Shown: piece by piece, positions 33,601 to 45,127 of the stretch | Layout: every line of letters begins with the position of its first letter | How positions within the stretch are numbered: the first letter of the stretch is position 1 | DNA from: Saposhnikovia divaricata | Taxonomy: Eukaryota; Streptophyta; Magnoliopsida; Apiales; Apiaceae | Assembly (NCBI GenBank): GCA_036435485.1 | Contig: CM071600.1 | Location: forward strand, 119,900,046 to 119,964,045 | Direction of reading: 5' to 3' | DNA: 64,000 nucleotides | Notes under the pieces: generated by a model | The model's input: only the letters and a program-made list of their open reading frames with translations | The model's database searches: none | What the model was told of the DNA's origin: nothing | Position numbers and translations under genes: made by a program

Positions 33601-33855
33601 CCTAATGTTTTAAAATAAGATTTTATAAAAATGTTAGGAACTCCATCTAAATGGTTTCCACGGATTCTTGACGATTGGAGAGACGGGGCGAATGGGTAAT
33701 GCTGGTTCCGTCGGTTTGAGTACGTATTAGTGTAGTTCTGGTCTGTCCAGTTCGACAGATTTATAGGCCAATGTGTTGCCTCTTGGGAACCCAAGATATC
33801 CTAATGAAAGGAAATGATGACCAGAGGGACTTTGTGTCCGGTATGGGGACTTTAT
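30655..33855 (+). repeat. 3' LTR of family A element, first part
   Basis: It repeats 20997-24090 with about 2% substitutions, an extra 229 bases at 31659-31887, and a loss of about 130 bases near 32120. It ends in the TTTAT duplication where the gag-only element inserted, and resumes at 44008. Confidence 0.92.
31659..31887 (+). repeat. 229-bp segment present only in this LTR copy
   Basis: The 5' LTR runs straight from GAGTGCC to CTGCTGTATT (about 21990-22010), and I do not see the segment in the 51102-54982 copy either. Its first third reads as Ser/Ala-rich protein (GTSSSTSASLASQASLS) and later parts give MKVKVSGEVP and an Arg/Lys-rich stretch, so it may be captured coding sequence. Origin unknown. 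Confidence 0.5.
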
Positions 33856-36800
33856 TGTGACGCCCCTAGATCCGGGGTCAAGGATCCAGGTCATCACGGT
33901 CCAATTTCCATTCAATATCAATATCTCCTGAGTTTTTTTTTAATAATTAAGTAATTGACCCCGCACTAATACACACACACACACCAGTCATATGCTCATA
34001 GAACAACATTCACAATATTAAAAGTTTAAAGTTAACAGTTATTACAAACCCAGAATTCTACTAAGTACATTGTTGAATAATACTTCCACAGGAAGCATTT
34101 CAACAACCAAAAGTTTATTACAACTTACACACTTAATTTACATAAATCTACTAAGCCCCTTCGCTTGTCACTACCTCGGGGATGGTCGCCAACACTCGCT
34201 CAAAAGGTCGCCTTTCCCTTACCCTCTTGCGGGGTGTAGTGCGTAGTATCGGCATGGGACCTAGCTGCTATATACATAAGTAGCAAGAGTGAGCTATAAT
34301 AGCTCAGCAAGATAATATTGTAACCTAGAATTTAGAATGTGAACAGGTATACATATATGTATATGCATATATAATAGCAGAAAACAATTAAAAGCCTTAA
34401 GGAAGAATAAAGCTCTTATTTAATAATACATCATCCACTTACTATTATAAGAAAGAAATCTAAAATAATATAATATCAGTTTTTCTTCATCTGTAACCAT
34501 AATTCCATCATCTCATATCATTATTCTGTTTTCAGTATAGAAATCTGAAAACCATTGTCTACACTTTCTTTTCAAAAACATTGGGGATATCTGCTGTCGC
34601 CTGATACGTTAGGACGATGATCAGTCGCCTAATCGTACCTGCTCTCTTTTTACTACCGGTAGAGGGAATGAAGATCATCCCTGGAGGAAGGCCACCTGCT
34701 AACATCCTCCCTTGGCATCTTCGTGCCGTAATAAAAATAATAAGTGCTGGACTGTGTCGCACACAGCCCTGACACAGCCACTTACGCAAGTCTGTTGCAA
34801 TCCCCCTTTTTATCACATCATTATTCCCTTTTTAAAATATCATTCCACATATCCATTTTCTCGCTTTCATTTCTACATATCATTCACTCATATCATTTCC
34901 ATTCTCGCACATTACTTCTATAAAATATATATATAACATAATGCTTTGATTATGATCCAGACATCTCTTTCATATTCAGGAATCAAATATACTTTTATAT
35001 TCATGAAATATTCCGTCTATTTTAAGAGTAATGCATGATAATCAAATAATATTTATTAAACCACTGATACCATTCTTTTATTTACTTTAGATAACAACTG
35101 ATACCATTCTCTTTCACCTCTCTTTACCATAAAGCATATTCACTCCATTCATAATCATATCCACATTCATATTTCATAATTTATATCCATTTCTCTTTAA
35201 TTCCAATATCAGGGAAATAATTCTTAGTAATATAGCAAACATAGAATAACATATATATTCCATGAAATCATTTACTTTGAAAATAAAATAGTTTTCCAAG
35301 GTAAGGATAGAAGAAATCTTGCCTCGGTTTCGGTATCCTGACGGTATGGCTCGTCCCTCTTCCGGAGTTTCTATAAACACAAAAGGACTGTCGTTAGAAC
35401 CACATCTCTTACTCACTACACTCTTGGATAACATTACCTTTGAAACTTTAATATATTTTTAACATATTACTATTACCCCAAAGGTTCAAGAACTTAGCCA
35501 TTTAAAACCTTAATCGAAGTTTCAGGGGTTTTCACCATTTCCCCTAACGATCACACTTAACTGTAAAAATTCTCAGAAAATATGGATTTCGAATTTTACC
35601 ACAAGGTCAACTGGTAACAACTCTTTGACTACATTACTACACTATCCCAAAGTTTCATAATTTTTAAAAATGTCTAAGTACGGTAGTTATAGCCTCAAAG
35701 TTAACACAATTACATTTCCTCGGTTTCCGAACGTCTTTCACTAAAACTAACTTTTCTCCTAAACCGTACGTCAGATTTTAACGTACCTTATATCAAAACG
35801 ATCTATAAACTAAGCTCTATCATTTCATTGTCAATTGGTCACCTAGGCAGTGAGGTACCGTACGAATACAGGGGTCACCAAACAGGGCAGTTTGTAGTTC
35901 TAACGAAAAACGGACATTATAACGGCTATAATTTCATACTTTCCATAAATCCAACTCCTCCAAATCAATTATAAAACACAATAATCATCACCTACACCAT
36001 GTGGTCTTCATTACCAGCCATGGTTACAATCCCAAACACTTCCATATTCAACTTTAATCACTTACAAACACATGGATCATCATAATCTTAACATTTGCAC
36101 CACTTAATCACTAAACCAAACAATATCCATCATAAATACAAAAGAGCAAGCATGATTATACCTTCTTGAAGCTTTGACAACACTTAACAAGCCTTGGGTA
36201 CACCTTAAACCACCTTGAATTAGCTTGAATCAACTAAAGGAACCATTAAAACAAAGTTAATACTAAGATTTTACTATTCATTTACTATTCATCATCAACT
36301 TCACAATTTTTGTTACCTTACTAAATGAAGATGGATGGCTATAAAACTTTGTATATCACTCTTTATATCCTCCAAGATCATCCATGATTTTCCTCTTGAT
36401 TTGTTATTGAAGAGAGCTAGGGTTTTGGAATTTCTTTTTTTTTTTTTGTAAAATTCGAATGGAGCTTGATGAAGGGGAGAGGAAGAGATTTCTTTTGCTA
36501 AATGATCTTATCTCATTTGTATTATGTTAATATTTGTTAAATCCTAGCTTGTCCTAGAAGCCTTGGTTGATATTTTCCTTGGAAATTGACTAATTTACAC
36601 TTAATTTTGAGTTAGTGGAATGTGACATCACTAATGGTGTCATTAAGATGAGCTAATATTCTCATTTCCTTATTTTCTAAGTAAAATGTTAATAATCTTA
36701 GTAAATAGTAATGTGGTATGTATCCTTGTTATATTACTAATCTTGGTTGCTTGGTTTCCATACTCGTCTAATTGTGATTCGTTTCGAATGTACCTCATTA

Positions 36801-37160
36801 TCTCTGTGATTTTCGAAATCATTTACGAATCCAATTTTCTTTGGTATTCTCTTAACTTAATAATCCCTTGGTTTAATCTAAATTCACGAATCCCTCAATA
36901 TATAATTCTTATAGGGTTTCTATGCTCCCTAATATCAAAAAGAAGCTTATTCAAAATCAAAATCCTAAAAATCCATATTCAGGAATTTCTGGAATCTATC
37001 GTCATTTCGAGTCACTTATTTTCAATGTACAACACTAATATGGTTTCTGTTTATTCGTTTTCCATCTCCAATATAGAGTACCTACATACCATTTCCCTAA
37101 ATCCTCAAATTTTACTATTCATGTGATCACTGTAGCATTGCTAAAGTTAGGGTTATTACA
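33856..37160 (-). repeat. 3' LTR of the gag-only element
   Basis: 3305 bases; on the plus strand it begins TGTGACGCCCC and ends GGTTATTACA. It contains a micro-ORF (34151-34255) and a hairpin at 33865-33890. AT-rich ORFs inside it, such as 36686-37126, are antisense to the element and are not counted. Confidence 0.93.
34151..34255 (-). CDS. LTR micro-ORF, family B 3' LTR copy
   Basis: 34 residues, identical to the copy at 40992-41096. Basic first half (LRTTPRKRVRERR) and an IPEVV segment near the end. In this 3' LTR it would not be in the RNA leader. See the 5' copy for discussion. Confidence 0.5.
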   Translation of the reverse strand: MPILRTTPRKRVRERRPFERVLATIPEVVTSEGA

Positions 37161-37161
37161 G

Positions 37162-37173
37162 TCTTCCCCCCTT
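37162..37173 (-). other. Polypurine tract of the gag-only element
   Basis: On the minus strand AAGGGGGGAAGA lies next to the 3' LTR start at 37160, the same block as in family A. Confidence 0.85.
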
Positions 37174-37808
37174 AAAAGGATTCCGTCCCGGAATCATGTT
37201 GAAAATGTCCATGGGTATCTTTTTCATTCACACCTTCTAACTTCCACCCTATTTCCTCTATCCTTTTCCTTTCATAATATCTCTATCTTGTTTGCGCAGA
37301 AATACACCAACATAACTTCCTTGTCATTCATCAACATGCCATTTAGTTTATCAATAGCAGTACTTTTACTGTCTTTTCCTTACAAATTCCATCATGTTTC
37401 CAGTCATTCCATGTTATTTCGTCTCTCCTTCCACTTTCGACGAAGATATCCACCACCACATTGGCATTTTCTGAATGGTAGTGTATCTCACTTATGGTTT
37501 GACCATCTTCTGATCTCTATCATGACATAAATATTAACACCTCAATATTCCTATAGCTCCTCTCTGTAAAATTTTCCAGAAAATAAGCTCTAATAATATT
37601 CTTTAAAACAATTGTAAGAAAATACTACCTATAATATATATTTCCTGTTCGTCTCAACGAACTTGTGTTTTCCCAAAACACTCCTACTTTTCTTTTCATA
37701 ACGTTTCCTAGCCCTTAACAGATACTGATTTTCCTTATCTATATTATTAACTTATTTATTCCATTAATTGATTAAGTCGATCCTTAACCAAAGACTTACA
37801 CACAAAAT
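37174..37808 (-). other. Noncoding internal 3' region of the gag-only element
   Basis: 635 bases between the gag stop and the PPT where pol would normally lie. No RT, RNase H or integrase motif is visible in any frame. The plus-strand ORF at 37123-37530 lacks any recognisable family feature and straddles the LTR boundary. Confidence 0.7.
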
Positions 37809-39101
37809 TTAAATCGAAAAACAAGTACCTGTATCCGCATCTGGTTTCATCAACGCTTCCCCTAAGGTCCTGTTGTACACTCTAGCAGTAGGCCTATTTG
37901 AAGCAGTCACACTCTGACCTGGCGCGTATGACCCACCGGAACGGCAATCTCTAGCAATGTTTCCTAATTTCCCACACTGGTAACACTTAACATCTCTTTT
38001 AGGGTTTGTATCAGTTGATGGGCACTGGTTAAGGTAGTGTCCTTTTTGTCCACACTTAAAACAAGTTACTCCCAGCACTCTACAGACTCCTATATGCTTC
38101 TTACCACACGTGTCACAATCTGGTAATGGTGGTCGTGATTGATTGGACTGAAATGTTCCTGAAGATTTACCACCCTGATTTACCGTCTCACTAGTAGTCT
38201 TGTTACCCCCCGACTTTCCCACAAATTGAGATTTTTGTCCTCTACCTCCTTTGTTAAAGTAGCTTCCCTCACTTGAACCTCCCTTCGGACCCTCAAATCT
38301 TCTTTTCTTATACTCCCGACCTATTTGAGCCTGTTCACTCTCGGCCTCTATAATTGATGCCTTTTGAACCACTGCAGCATAATCAGTCAACCCAAATGGG
38401 GCCACTCTCGTTCGTAACCAGGGTTTCAATCCTTGTTGAAACCTTTTCGCTCCTTGTTCTTCAGTACGCACAAACTCGGGAACAAACCTAGACAGTTCTG
38501 TAAATTTAGTTTCATACTCTGCCACTCTTAGGTTATCCTGTTTTAACTCCAGAAACTTTAATTCCATTTGGTTTTCTAAATACCTAGGAGAATACTTTTC
38601 TAGGAACACCCGAGTGAAATGCTCCCAGGTTATCACTCCCGCTTCTTCTAGGTTCTTCTTAGCTTCCCACCAGTAATTTGCCTCTCCCTTTAAGAGATAG
38701 GCTGCAAAGACTGTTTTCTGATCTTCCTCTATCCTCAGTATTTCGAAAGCTTTCTCCATTTCTTTTAGCCATGCCCTGGCTACTACTGGGTTAGTGGTTC
38801 CCTCAAATTCTGGGGGCTTTAATGACTTAAAGGCACGAAAGGAATTAGCTGCCTGATTGGGGAGAACAGGTGGTTGTTGAGGATTCTGTGGATTCGATAA
38901 ATTCTGCCTTAATAAGTCCATGAATTGGGCAAAGGGATCACCTCCCGGATTCCTTTGTTGGCCAGTTGATTCCTCTTCTTCTTCTTCATGATTTTCTTCA
39001 TTATGAGCATTTTCGTTCAGTCTATTACCTTCTATATTTCGACTTCTTTCGTCTCTCTCATTTTCCCTTGCATTCGCTCTACTATCACGCCTAGGCGGCA
39101 T
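37809..39101 (-). CDS. Gag of the gag-only element
   Basis: The likely start is the ATG at 39101 (MPPRRDSRAN); the frame is open four codons upstream at 39113. About 430 residues: acidic Asn/Glu-rich N-terminus, Retrotrans_gag domain (about 95-250: LKPPEFEGTTNPVVARAWL, LLKGEANYWWEA, FLEKYSPRYLENQ, LKPWLRTRVAPFG), a Gly/Ser/Lys-rich linker and two knuckles. The first, CFKCGQKGHYLNQC, is canonical. The second has Asn for His (CYQCGKLGNIARDC). The frame ends at LMKPDADTGT plus a few residues, where family members run on into protease. A full open gag in an element without pol suggests gag was kept in use until recently. Confidence 0.92.
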   Translation of the reverse strand: MPPRRDSRANARENERDERSRNIEGNRLNENAHNEENHEEEEEESTGQQRNPGGDPFAQFMDLLRQNLSNPQNPQQPPVLPNQAANSFRAFKSLKPPEFEGTTNPVVARAWLKEMEKAFEILRIEEDQKTVFAAYLLKGEANYWWEAKKNLEEAGVITWEHFTRVFLEKYSPRYLENQMELKFLELKQDNLRVAEYETKFTELSRFVPEFVRTEEQGAKRFQQGLKPWLRTRVAPFGLTDYAAVVQKASIIEAESEQAQIGREYKKRRFEGPKGGSSEGSYFNKGGRGQKSQFVGKSGGNKTTSETVNQGGKSSGTFQSNQSRPPLPDCDTCGKKHIGVCRVLGVTCFKCGQKGHYLNQCPSTDTNPKRDVKCYQCGKLGNIARDCRSGGSYAPGQSVTASNRPTARVYNRTLGEALMKPDADTGTCFSI

Positions 39102-39597
39102 AGTTCTGTACATAACAATAGTCCTTATTAATTACCCGAATTTGGGTTACAATATACATCATTGCTATATACACAATTATAGCATTAATTAACTCATTTG
39201 CACATCACAATATTCTTATCACACGATTTGCATCTAGTTATATTATAACTTTAGTAGGTAAGTGTATCGCCCTTAACACGATAGCCTTTTCATTAAGTCA
39301 ATCACCTTTTATACATCAATATTTTTTTTTTTGAGTCTCAACATTTATTATAAAAAAATGCAGCAAAAATTTAGATAGAAATGCACAAACTTCATTAATT
39401 TACATAAATATTTTACAACTTGGGTACATGGTTCGAAACCTACAAACATACTGTACATACTAATCTGCTACAACAAAAGTGCTACTAACTGTCCTCCAAT
39501 CAGACTGGGATTAAAACAGCAACCAACTAAACTAATCCCCCAAAAAGACATCAGTAAGATGACTAGTCTGATTAGTGACGTAGACTACTATCCCGAC

Positions 39598-40502
39598 TCA
39601 CAGTCCTGCCCTAATAATGTCCCAGATCTGGACTACCATAGACGTGACTGTATCCACTATCGCAGCCCTCCACTCTGGGTCTCCTCTATCAGCTAACAAC
39701 CTCCTAATGTCACCCAGGGCCCGCAGCTCAACACTCACTAATCCCAAAGATATACCATCAGGAATGATGCCACCTCTCCCTCTCTCTAACCTCTGCATCA
39801 GTGTGTCTATCACTCGGCGGGACTCCTCCAACTGACCCTGAAGGGCAAAGTACTCCGTCAACAGAATGGCTGGTAGAGAGTCACCTGTCGGTAAGGGTGC
39901 CTCCTGAGGGGGCACAGCAGCTGGGGCAGGTGCCTGTACAGGTGGAGGTGGTGGAGGTGCAAATGGTGGGGATGGAGGAATAGACTCGGTATCTGCATCC
40001 TCAGACGGATCTCCCTCTATCTCATCCTCTGAGAAGATAAAATGTTCGGGCGGAGTGAATGGCTCAACTGGATCCTCTAGAGGGCCAGGACTCGGTGAGG
40101 GAGATGGGGCTGGTGATGGTACTGGAATAGGCAAGGCAGGGGTAGGTATCATATGGATATCGGTCCACTCAATCTCCTCCTCCTCCTCCTCAGCTATAAC
40201 TGACAATCTAGGCCTCTTACGTAACGGCCTCTCCTCCTCCGGAATCTCCCATCTCACTTTGGAAGGTCCTGCCTCATCAGATCCTGTCGAAGGTCTACCC
40301 ATATATGGCACTATGGCCACAGCATCTCTCCGTCTCTGCTCCTCTGCCGCCTCTCTCTCAAATCTCTCTCTAGCCGCTCCCGGCGCCTCTCCCTGAGGTC
40401 CTCAACTGCATACTCGGGGACCTCTACCCCGGCCAGCTGAAGATTTAATAGCTCCTGCTCTGACATCCCTAGCCACTGGGGGTCCTGACTCGGCTCACCC
40501 AT
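39598..40502 (-). CDS. Pre-gag ORF of the gag-only element, probably frameshifted
   Basis: Two overlapping frames (40311-40502 from an ATG, and 39598-40320) probably represent one ORF with a one-base shift. The first part is Arg/Glu-rich and helical (MSEQELLNLQLAGVEVPEYA). The second begins basic and acidic (EEERPLRKRPRLSVIAEEEE), becomes Pro/Ala/Ser-rich with proline runs, then ends in a helical segment (LLTEYFALQGQLEESRRVID) and DPEWRAAIVDTVTS. Same place and similar layout (acidic, proline-rich, helical) as 25014-25604 in family A, with little direct residue identity. Function unknown. The 496 bases between it and gag hold nothing I can support. Confidence 0.55.
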
Positions 40503-40680
40503 CTCCGCTCCCTATAATAAAACATAAAATTCTATTAGTAACAGTCTATAAAATTATAATATATGCTTAAAGTAAATACTACCTGCGATATACCACCCTT
40601 GAACTTGATGGAAGTTCACAATTTATATTATAGCTGATACATTTATTATTACCACTTTTGTTCTTGAGCATTATGAACCT

Positions 40681-40693
40681 GGCTCTGATACCA
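40681..40693 (-). other. Primer binding site of the gag-only element
   Basis: On the minus strand TGGTATCAGAGCC begins two bases after the 5' LTR end; initiator-Met tRNA type. Confidence 0.95.
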
Positions 40694-40695
40694 TC

Positions 40696-43600
40696 TGTGA
40701 CGCCCCTAGATCCGGGGTCAAGGATCCAGGTCATCACGGTCCAATTTCCATTCAATATCAATATCTCTTGAGTTTTTTTTAATAATTAAGTAATTGACCC
40801 CGCACTAACACACACACACACACACCAGTCATATGCTCATAGAACAACATTCACAATATTAAAAGTTTAAAGTTAACAGTTATTACAAACCCAGAATTCT
40901 ACTAAGTACATTGTTGAATAATACTTCCACAGGAAGCATTTCAACAACCAAAAGTTTATTACAACTTACACACTTAATTTACATAAATCTACTAAGCCCC
41001 TTCGCTTGTCACTACCTCGGGGATGGTCGCCAACACTCGCTCAAAAGGTCGCCTTTCCCTTACCCTCTTGCGGGGTGTAGTGCGTAGTATCGGCATGGGA
41101 CCTAGCTGCTATATACATAAGTAGCAAGAGTGAGCTATAATAGCTCAGCAAGATAATATTGTAACCTAGAATTTAGAATGTGAACAGGTATACATATATG
41201 TATATGCATATATAATAGCAGAAAACAATTAAAAGCCTTAAGGAAGAATAAAGCTCTTATTTAATAATACATCATCCACTTACTATTATAAGAAAGAAAT
41301 CTAAAATAATATAATATCAGTTTTTCTTCATCTGTAACCATAATTCCATCATCTCATATCATTATTCTGTTTTCAGTATAGAAATCTGAAAACCATTGTC
41401 TACACTTTCTTTTCAAAAACATTGGGGATATCTGCTGTCGCCTGATACGTTAGGACGATGATCAGTCGCCTAATCGTACCTGCTCTCTTTTTACTACCGG
41501 TAGAGGGAATGAAGATCATCCCTGGAGGAAGGCCACCTGCTAACATCCTCCCTTGGCATCTTCGTGCCGTAATAAAAATAATAAGTGCTGGACTGTGTCG
41601 CACACAGCCCTGACACAGCCACTTACGCAAGTCTTTTGCAATCCCCCTTTTTATCACATCATTATTGCCTTTTTAAAATATCATTCCACATATCCATTTT
41701 CTCGTTTTCATTTCCACATATCATTCACTCATATCATTTCAATTCTCGCACATTACTTCTATAAAATATATATATAACATAATGCTTTGATTATGATCCA
41801 GACATCTCTTTCATATTCAGGAATCAAATATACTTTTATATTAATGAAATATTCCGTCTATTTTAAGAGTAATGCATGATAATCAAATAATATTTATTAA
41901 ACCACTGATACCATTCTTTTATTTACTTTAGATAACAACTGATACCATTCTCTTTCACCTCTCTTTACCATAAAGCATATTCGCTCCATTCATAATCATA
42001 TCCACATTCATATTTCATAATTTATATCCATTTCTCTTTAATTCCACTATCAGGGAAATAATTCTTAGCAATATAGCAAACATAGAATAACATATATATT
42101 CCATGAAATCATTTACTTTGAAAATAAAATAGTTTTCCAAGGTAAGGATAGAAGAAATCTTGCCTCGGTTTCGGTATCCTGACGGTATGGCTCGTCCCTC
42201 TTCCGGAGTTTCTATAAACACAAAAGGACTATCGTTAGAACCACATCTCTTACTCACTACACTCTTGGATAACATTACCTTTGAAACTTTAATATATGTT
42301 TAACGTATTACTATTACCCCAAATGTTCAAGAACTTAGCCATTTAAAACCTTAATCGAAGTTTCAGGGGTTTTCACCATTTCCCCTAACGATCACACTTA
42401 ACTGTAAAAATTCTCAGCAAATATGGATTTCGAATTTTACCACAAGGTCAACTGGTAACAACTCTTTGACTACCTTACTACACTATCCCAAAGTTTCATA
42501 ATTTTTAAAAATGTCTAAGTATGGTAGTTATGGCCTCAAAGTTAACACAATTACATTTCCTCGGTTTCCGAACGTCTTTCACTAAAACTGACTTTTCTCC
42601 TAAACCGTACGTCAGATTTTAACGTACCTTATATCAAAACGATCTATGAACTGAACTCTATCATTTCATGTTCAATTGATCACCTAGGAAGTGAGGTACC
42701 GTACGAATACAGGGGTCACCAAACAGGGCAGTTTGTAGTTCTAACGAAAAACGGACATTATAACGGCTATAATTTCATACTTTCCATAAATCCAACTCCT
42801 CCAAATCAATTATCAAACACAATAATCATCACCTACACCATGTGGTCTTCATTACCAGCCATGGTTACAATCCCAGACACTTCCATATTCAACTTTAATC
42901 ACTTACAAACACATGGATCATCATAATCTTAACATTTACACCACTTAATCACTAAACCAAACAATATCCATCATAAATACAAAAGAGCAAGCATGATTAT
43001 ACCTTCTTGAAGCTTTTACAACACTTAACAAGCCTTGGGTACACCTTAAACCACCTTGAATTAGCTTGAATCAACTTAGGGAACCATTAAAACAAAGTTA
43101 ATACTAAGATTTTACTATTCATTTACTATTCATCATCAACTTCACAATTTTTGTTACCTTACTAAATGATGATGGATGGCTATAAAACTTTGTATATCAC
43201 TCTTTCTATCCTCCAAGATCATCCATGATTTTCCTCTTGATTTGTTATTGAAGAGAACTAGGGTTTTGGAATTTCTTTTCTCTTTTTTTTTTTTGTAAAA
43301 TTCGAATGGAGCTTGATGAAAGGGAGAGGAAGAGATTTCTTTTGCTAAATGATCTTATCTCATTTGTATTATGTTAATATTTGTTAAATCCTAGCTTGTC
43401 CTAGAAGCCTTGGTTGATATTTTCCTTGGAAATTGACTAATTTACCCTTAATTTTGAGTTAGTGGAATGTGACATCACTAATGGTGTCATTAAGATGAGC
43501 TAATATTCTCATTTCCTTATTTTCTAAGTAAAATGTTAATAATCTTAGTAAATAGTAATGTGGTATGTATCCTTGTAATATTACTAATCTTGGTTGCTTG

Positions 43601-44007
43601 GTTTCCATACTCGTCTAATTGTGATTCGTTTCGAATGTACTTCATTATCTCTGTGATTTTCGAAATCATTTACGAATCCAATTTCCTTTGGTATTCTCTT
43701 AACTTAATAATCCCTTGGTTTAATCTAAATTCACTAATCCCTCAATATATAATTCTTATAGGGTTTCTATGCTCCCTAATATCAAAAAGAAGCTTATTCA
43801 AAATCAAAATCCTAAAAATCCATATTCAGGAATTTCTGGAATCTATCGTCATTTCGAGTCACTTATTTTCAATGTACAACACTAATATGGTTTCTGTTTA
43901 TTCGTTTTCCATCTCCAATATAGAGTACCTACATACCATTTCCCTAAATCCTCAAATTTTACTATTCATGTGATCACTGTAGCATTGCTAAAGTTAGGGT
44001 TATTACA
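40696..44007 (-). repeat. 5' LTR of the gag-only element
   Basis: 3312 bases, minus-strand start TGTAATAACCC, end GGGGCGTCACA. It differs from the 3' LTR by about 40 substitutions and a few short indels, including a (CA)n length change near 40807. Contains the micro-ORF at 40992-41096. Confidence 0.93.
40992..41096 (-). CDS. LTR micro-ORF, family B 5' LTR copy
   Basis: ATG at 41096, 34 codons and TAG. The product would be strongly basic (LRTTPRKRVRERR) followed by ERVLATIPEVV. It lies 296-400 bases before the LTR end, the same place as the family A and C micro-ORFs, with the same plan: short, a T-x-x-x-R-K-R-like basic start, then I-x-P-E-V in A and B. Its location suggests it sits in the RNA leader upstream of gag, as an upstream ORF. 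No known family recognised. Confidence 0.6.
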   Translation of the reverse strand: MPILRTTPRKRVRERRPFERVLATIPEVVTSEGA

Positions 44008-44012
44008 TTTAT
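44008..44012. other. Target-site duplication of the gag-only element
   Basis: TTTAT matches 33851-33855. Taking out the element and one TTTAT reconnects the family A LTR (...GGGACTTTATGGGCTGAT). Confidence 0.95.
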
Positions 44013-44360
44013 GGGCTGATCACCCGTATTGTCTGTTATAAGATAAAGACCCCCAATCAGTTTTCTTAAAGTGATGATTACTTTTATTTACCATGAAATG
44101 AAATTGGTTTACCGATTGAAATTTCAATTACTTTACACGGTTTTAAAATATCTATTGCTATCCTGATTATCAGTTAATCTCCTGTCATTTCTAAATACCA
44201 GTATTTTTATACTACTTCCAGCATATTTATGTCATGTTTTGAATTACTGTCATCTTCTGCGGTACCCCGTTATATTGTTTTCAGTTGAGATCTTTAGTTA
44301 CTTGCTGAGCGTTGGCTCATTATTATTTTGTCTAACCCTTTTGACAGTAATCTAAGAATC

Positions 44361-44462
44361 ATGGTTCGTACAATCCAAACCGCAAGGAAGCGCACCTACC
44401 GTGGCCCTGAGTTGGTCCATTTTGAGATAGCTCCCGAGGTAGATGCAATAACAGCTCAGTGA
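44361..44462 (+). CDS. LTR micro-ORF, family A 3' LTR copy (intact)
   Basis: 33 residues with no internal stop: basic start MVRTIQTARKRTYRGPE, then LVHFEIAPEVDAITAQ. Against the copy in the other family A element (51366-51467) there are eight base differences, seven of them silent and one Leu/Val. Such a pattern is expected of translated, constrained sequence, not of noncoding LTR. Confidence 0.65.
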   Translation: MVRTIQTARKRTYRGPELVHFEIAPEVDAITAQ

Positions 44463-44726
44463 GGAGATCTTTAGTTAGTTGTGAGAACTCGCAGTAGAAC
44501 TTTTGAGAACTTTGGTTTGTAATAATAATATATTTTGAATTTAGGTTTGTAATAATAATTAGTTAGACGATGGCTTGCTTGTTTCACACAATTACCTATG
44601 AAAGATCTTGGATAGTAGTGTTGGGGCCAGTCAGCATGTTATATTTATATTATATTTTAGGTTGTTTGCATCTAGATGTATGTCAGTGACTCTCCGATCT
44701 AGGCCCCGGGTCGGGAGGGCGTCACA

Positions 44727-45127
44727 TGAGTTCCCGCCAATGATGCTGTCAGGAGTTTCAAACTTGCTGTCAAAGTGTGAGAATGTTGCTGTCTTCATGC
44801 TTCCGCCAATGTTGATGTCAGATGAAACTTGTTGTCGTGACTTTGCAACATGTTATCTTCTTGTAACCTTACTGTCAATGTTGTGACAGTAACCTTATTG
44901 TTGCTGTCGAGTTGATGTATTTTCTTGAGGCTTGAACATATCAATGAACTTCTTCCAAGATTCATACTTATTACCTTACAGCAATTATTTGATTACAAGA
45001 ACACACTATGGCTGTGACAGTATGTTCTACTTAGAAAAACTAAGTACAGGGAAATCTATTTAAGTTGTCTCTATGCTATCACCCATAAATCCTAACACTA
45101 TCAAACACCGGATAATCTCATAAGTGC
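44727..45127. other. Unassigned 400-bp segment
   Basis: It lies between the family A LTR end and the solo LTR. In the first 180 bases TGCTGTC/TGTTGTC/TACTGTCA-like words recur every 20-30 bases. No frame gives a recognisable protein. It could be old host sequence or the edge of another repeat. Confidence 0.4.

Larger units (their letters stand above)
33856..44007 (-). mobile_element. Gag-only, non-autonomous Tekay-like element (family B)
   Basis: Two LTRs of about 3.3 kb flank only 3.5 kb of internal sequence: PBS, a pre-gag ORF, gag, then about 0.6 kb of noncoding DNA and the PPT. Gag ends exactly where protease should begin. The 5-bp duplication TTTAT (33851-33855, 44008-44012) shows real retrotransposition, so pol functions came from another element. 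LTRs differ at about 40 positions by eye. This resembles gag-bearing non-autonomous elements described in plants as TR-GAG or LARD-like. Confidence 0.93.
20997..44726 (+). mobile_element. Tekay/Del-like chromovirus, family A, with interrupted 3' LTR
   Basis: The order is 5' LTR 20997-24803, PBS, an unrecognised ORF, gag, protease, RT, RNase H, integrase with a chromodomain-like tail, PPT, 3' LTR 30655-44726. The LTR lengths (about 3.8 kb), integrase C-terminus and DELPELPPDREIEF motif fit the Tekay/Del group. Pol is broken by many stops and frameshifts. A gag-only element sits in the 3' LTR. LTRs start TATAAC rather than TG. No target duplication is found: the left flank is another element's end (AAGGC) and the right flank is TGAGT. 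Confidence 0.9.
44008..44726 (+). repeat. 3' LTR of family A element, last part
   Basis: It repeats 24091-24803 and ends GGCGTCACA at 44726. It carries an intact micro-ORF at 44361-44462. The flank after it (TGAGT) is not LTR sequence. Confidence 0.92.

Noticed and set aside
34559..34816. 85-codon sense ORF in the family B LTR, repeated at 41400-41657
   Set aside because: Duplicated only because LTRs are paired. The two copies differ little, so no coding pattern can be tested, and no like ORF is seen at that place in the A or C LTRs.
36686..37126. 146-codon plus-strand ORF, repeated at 43533-43973
   Set aside because: The two copies are simply the two LTRs of the gag-only element. It is antisense to the element, AT-rich and hydrophobic by composition, and has no counterpart in families A or C.
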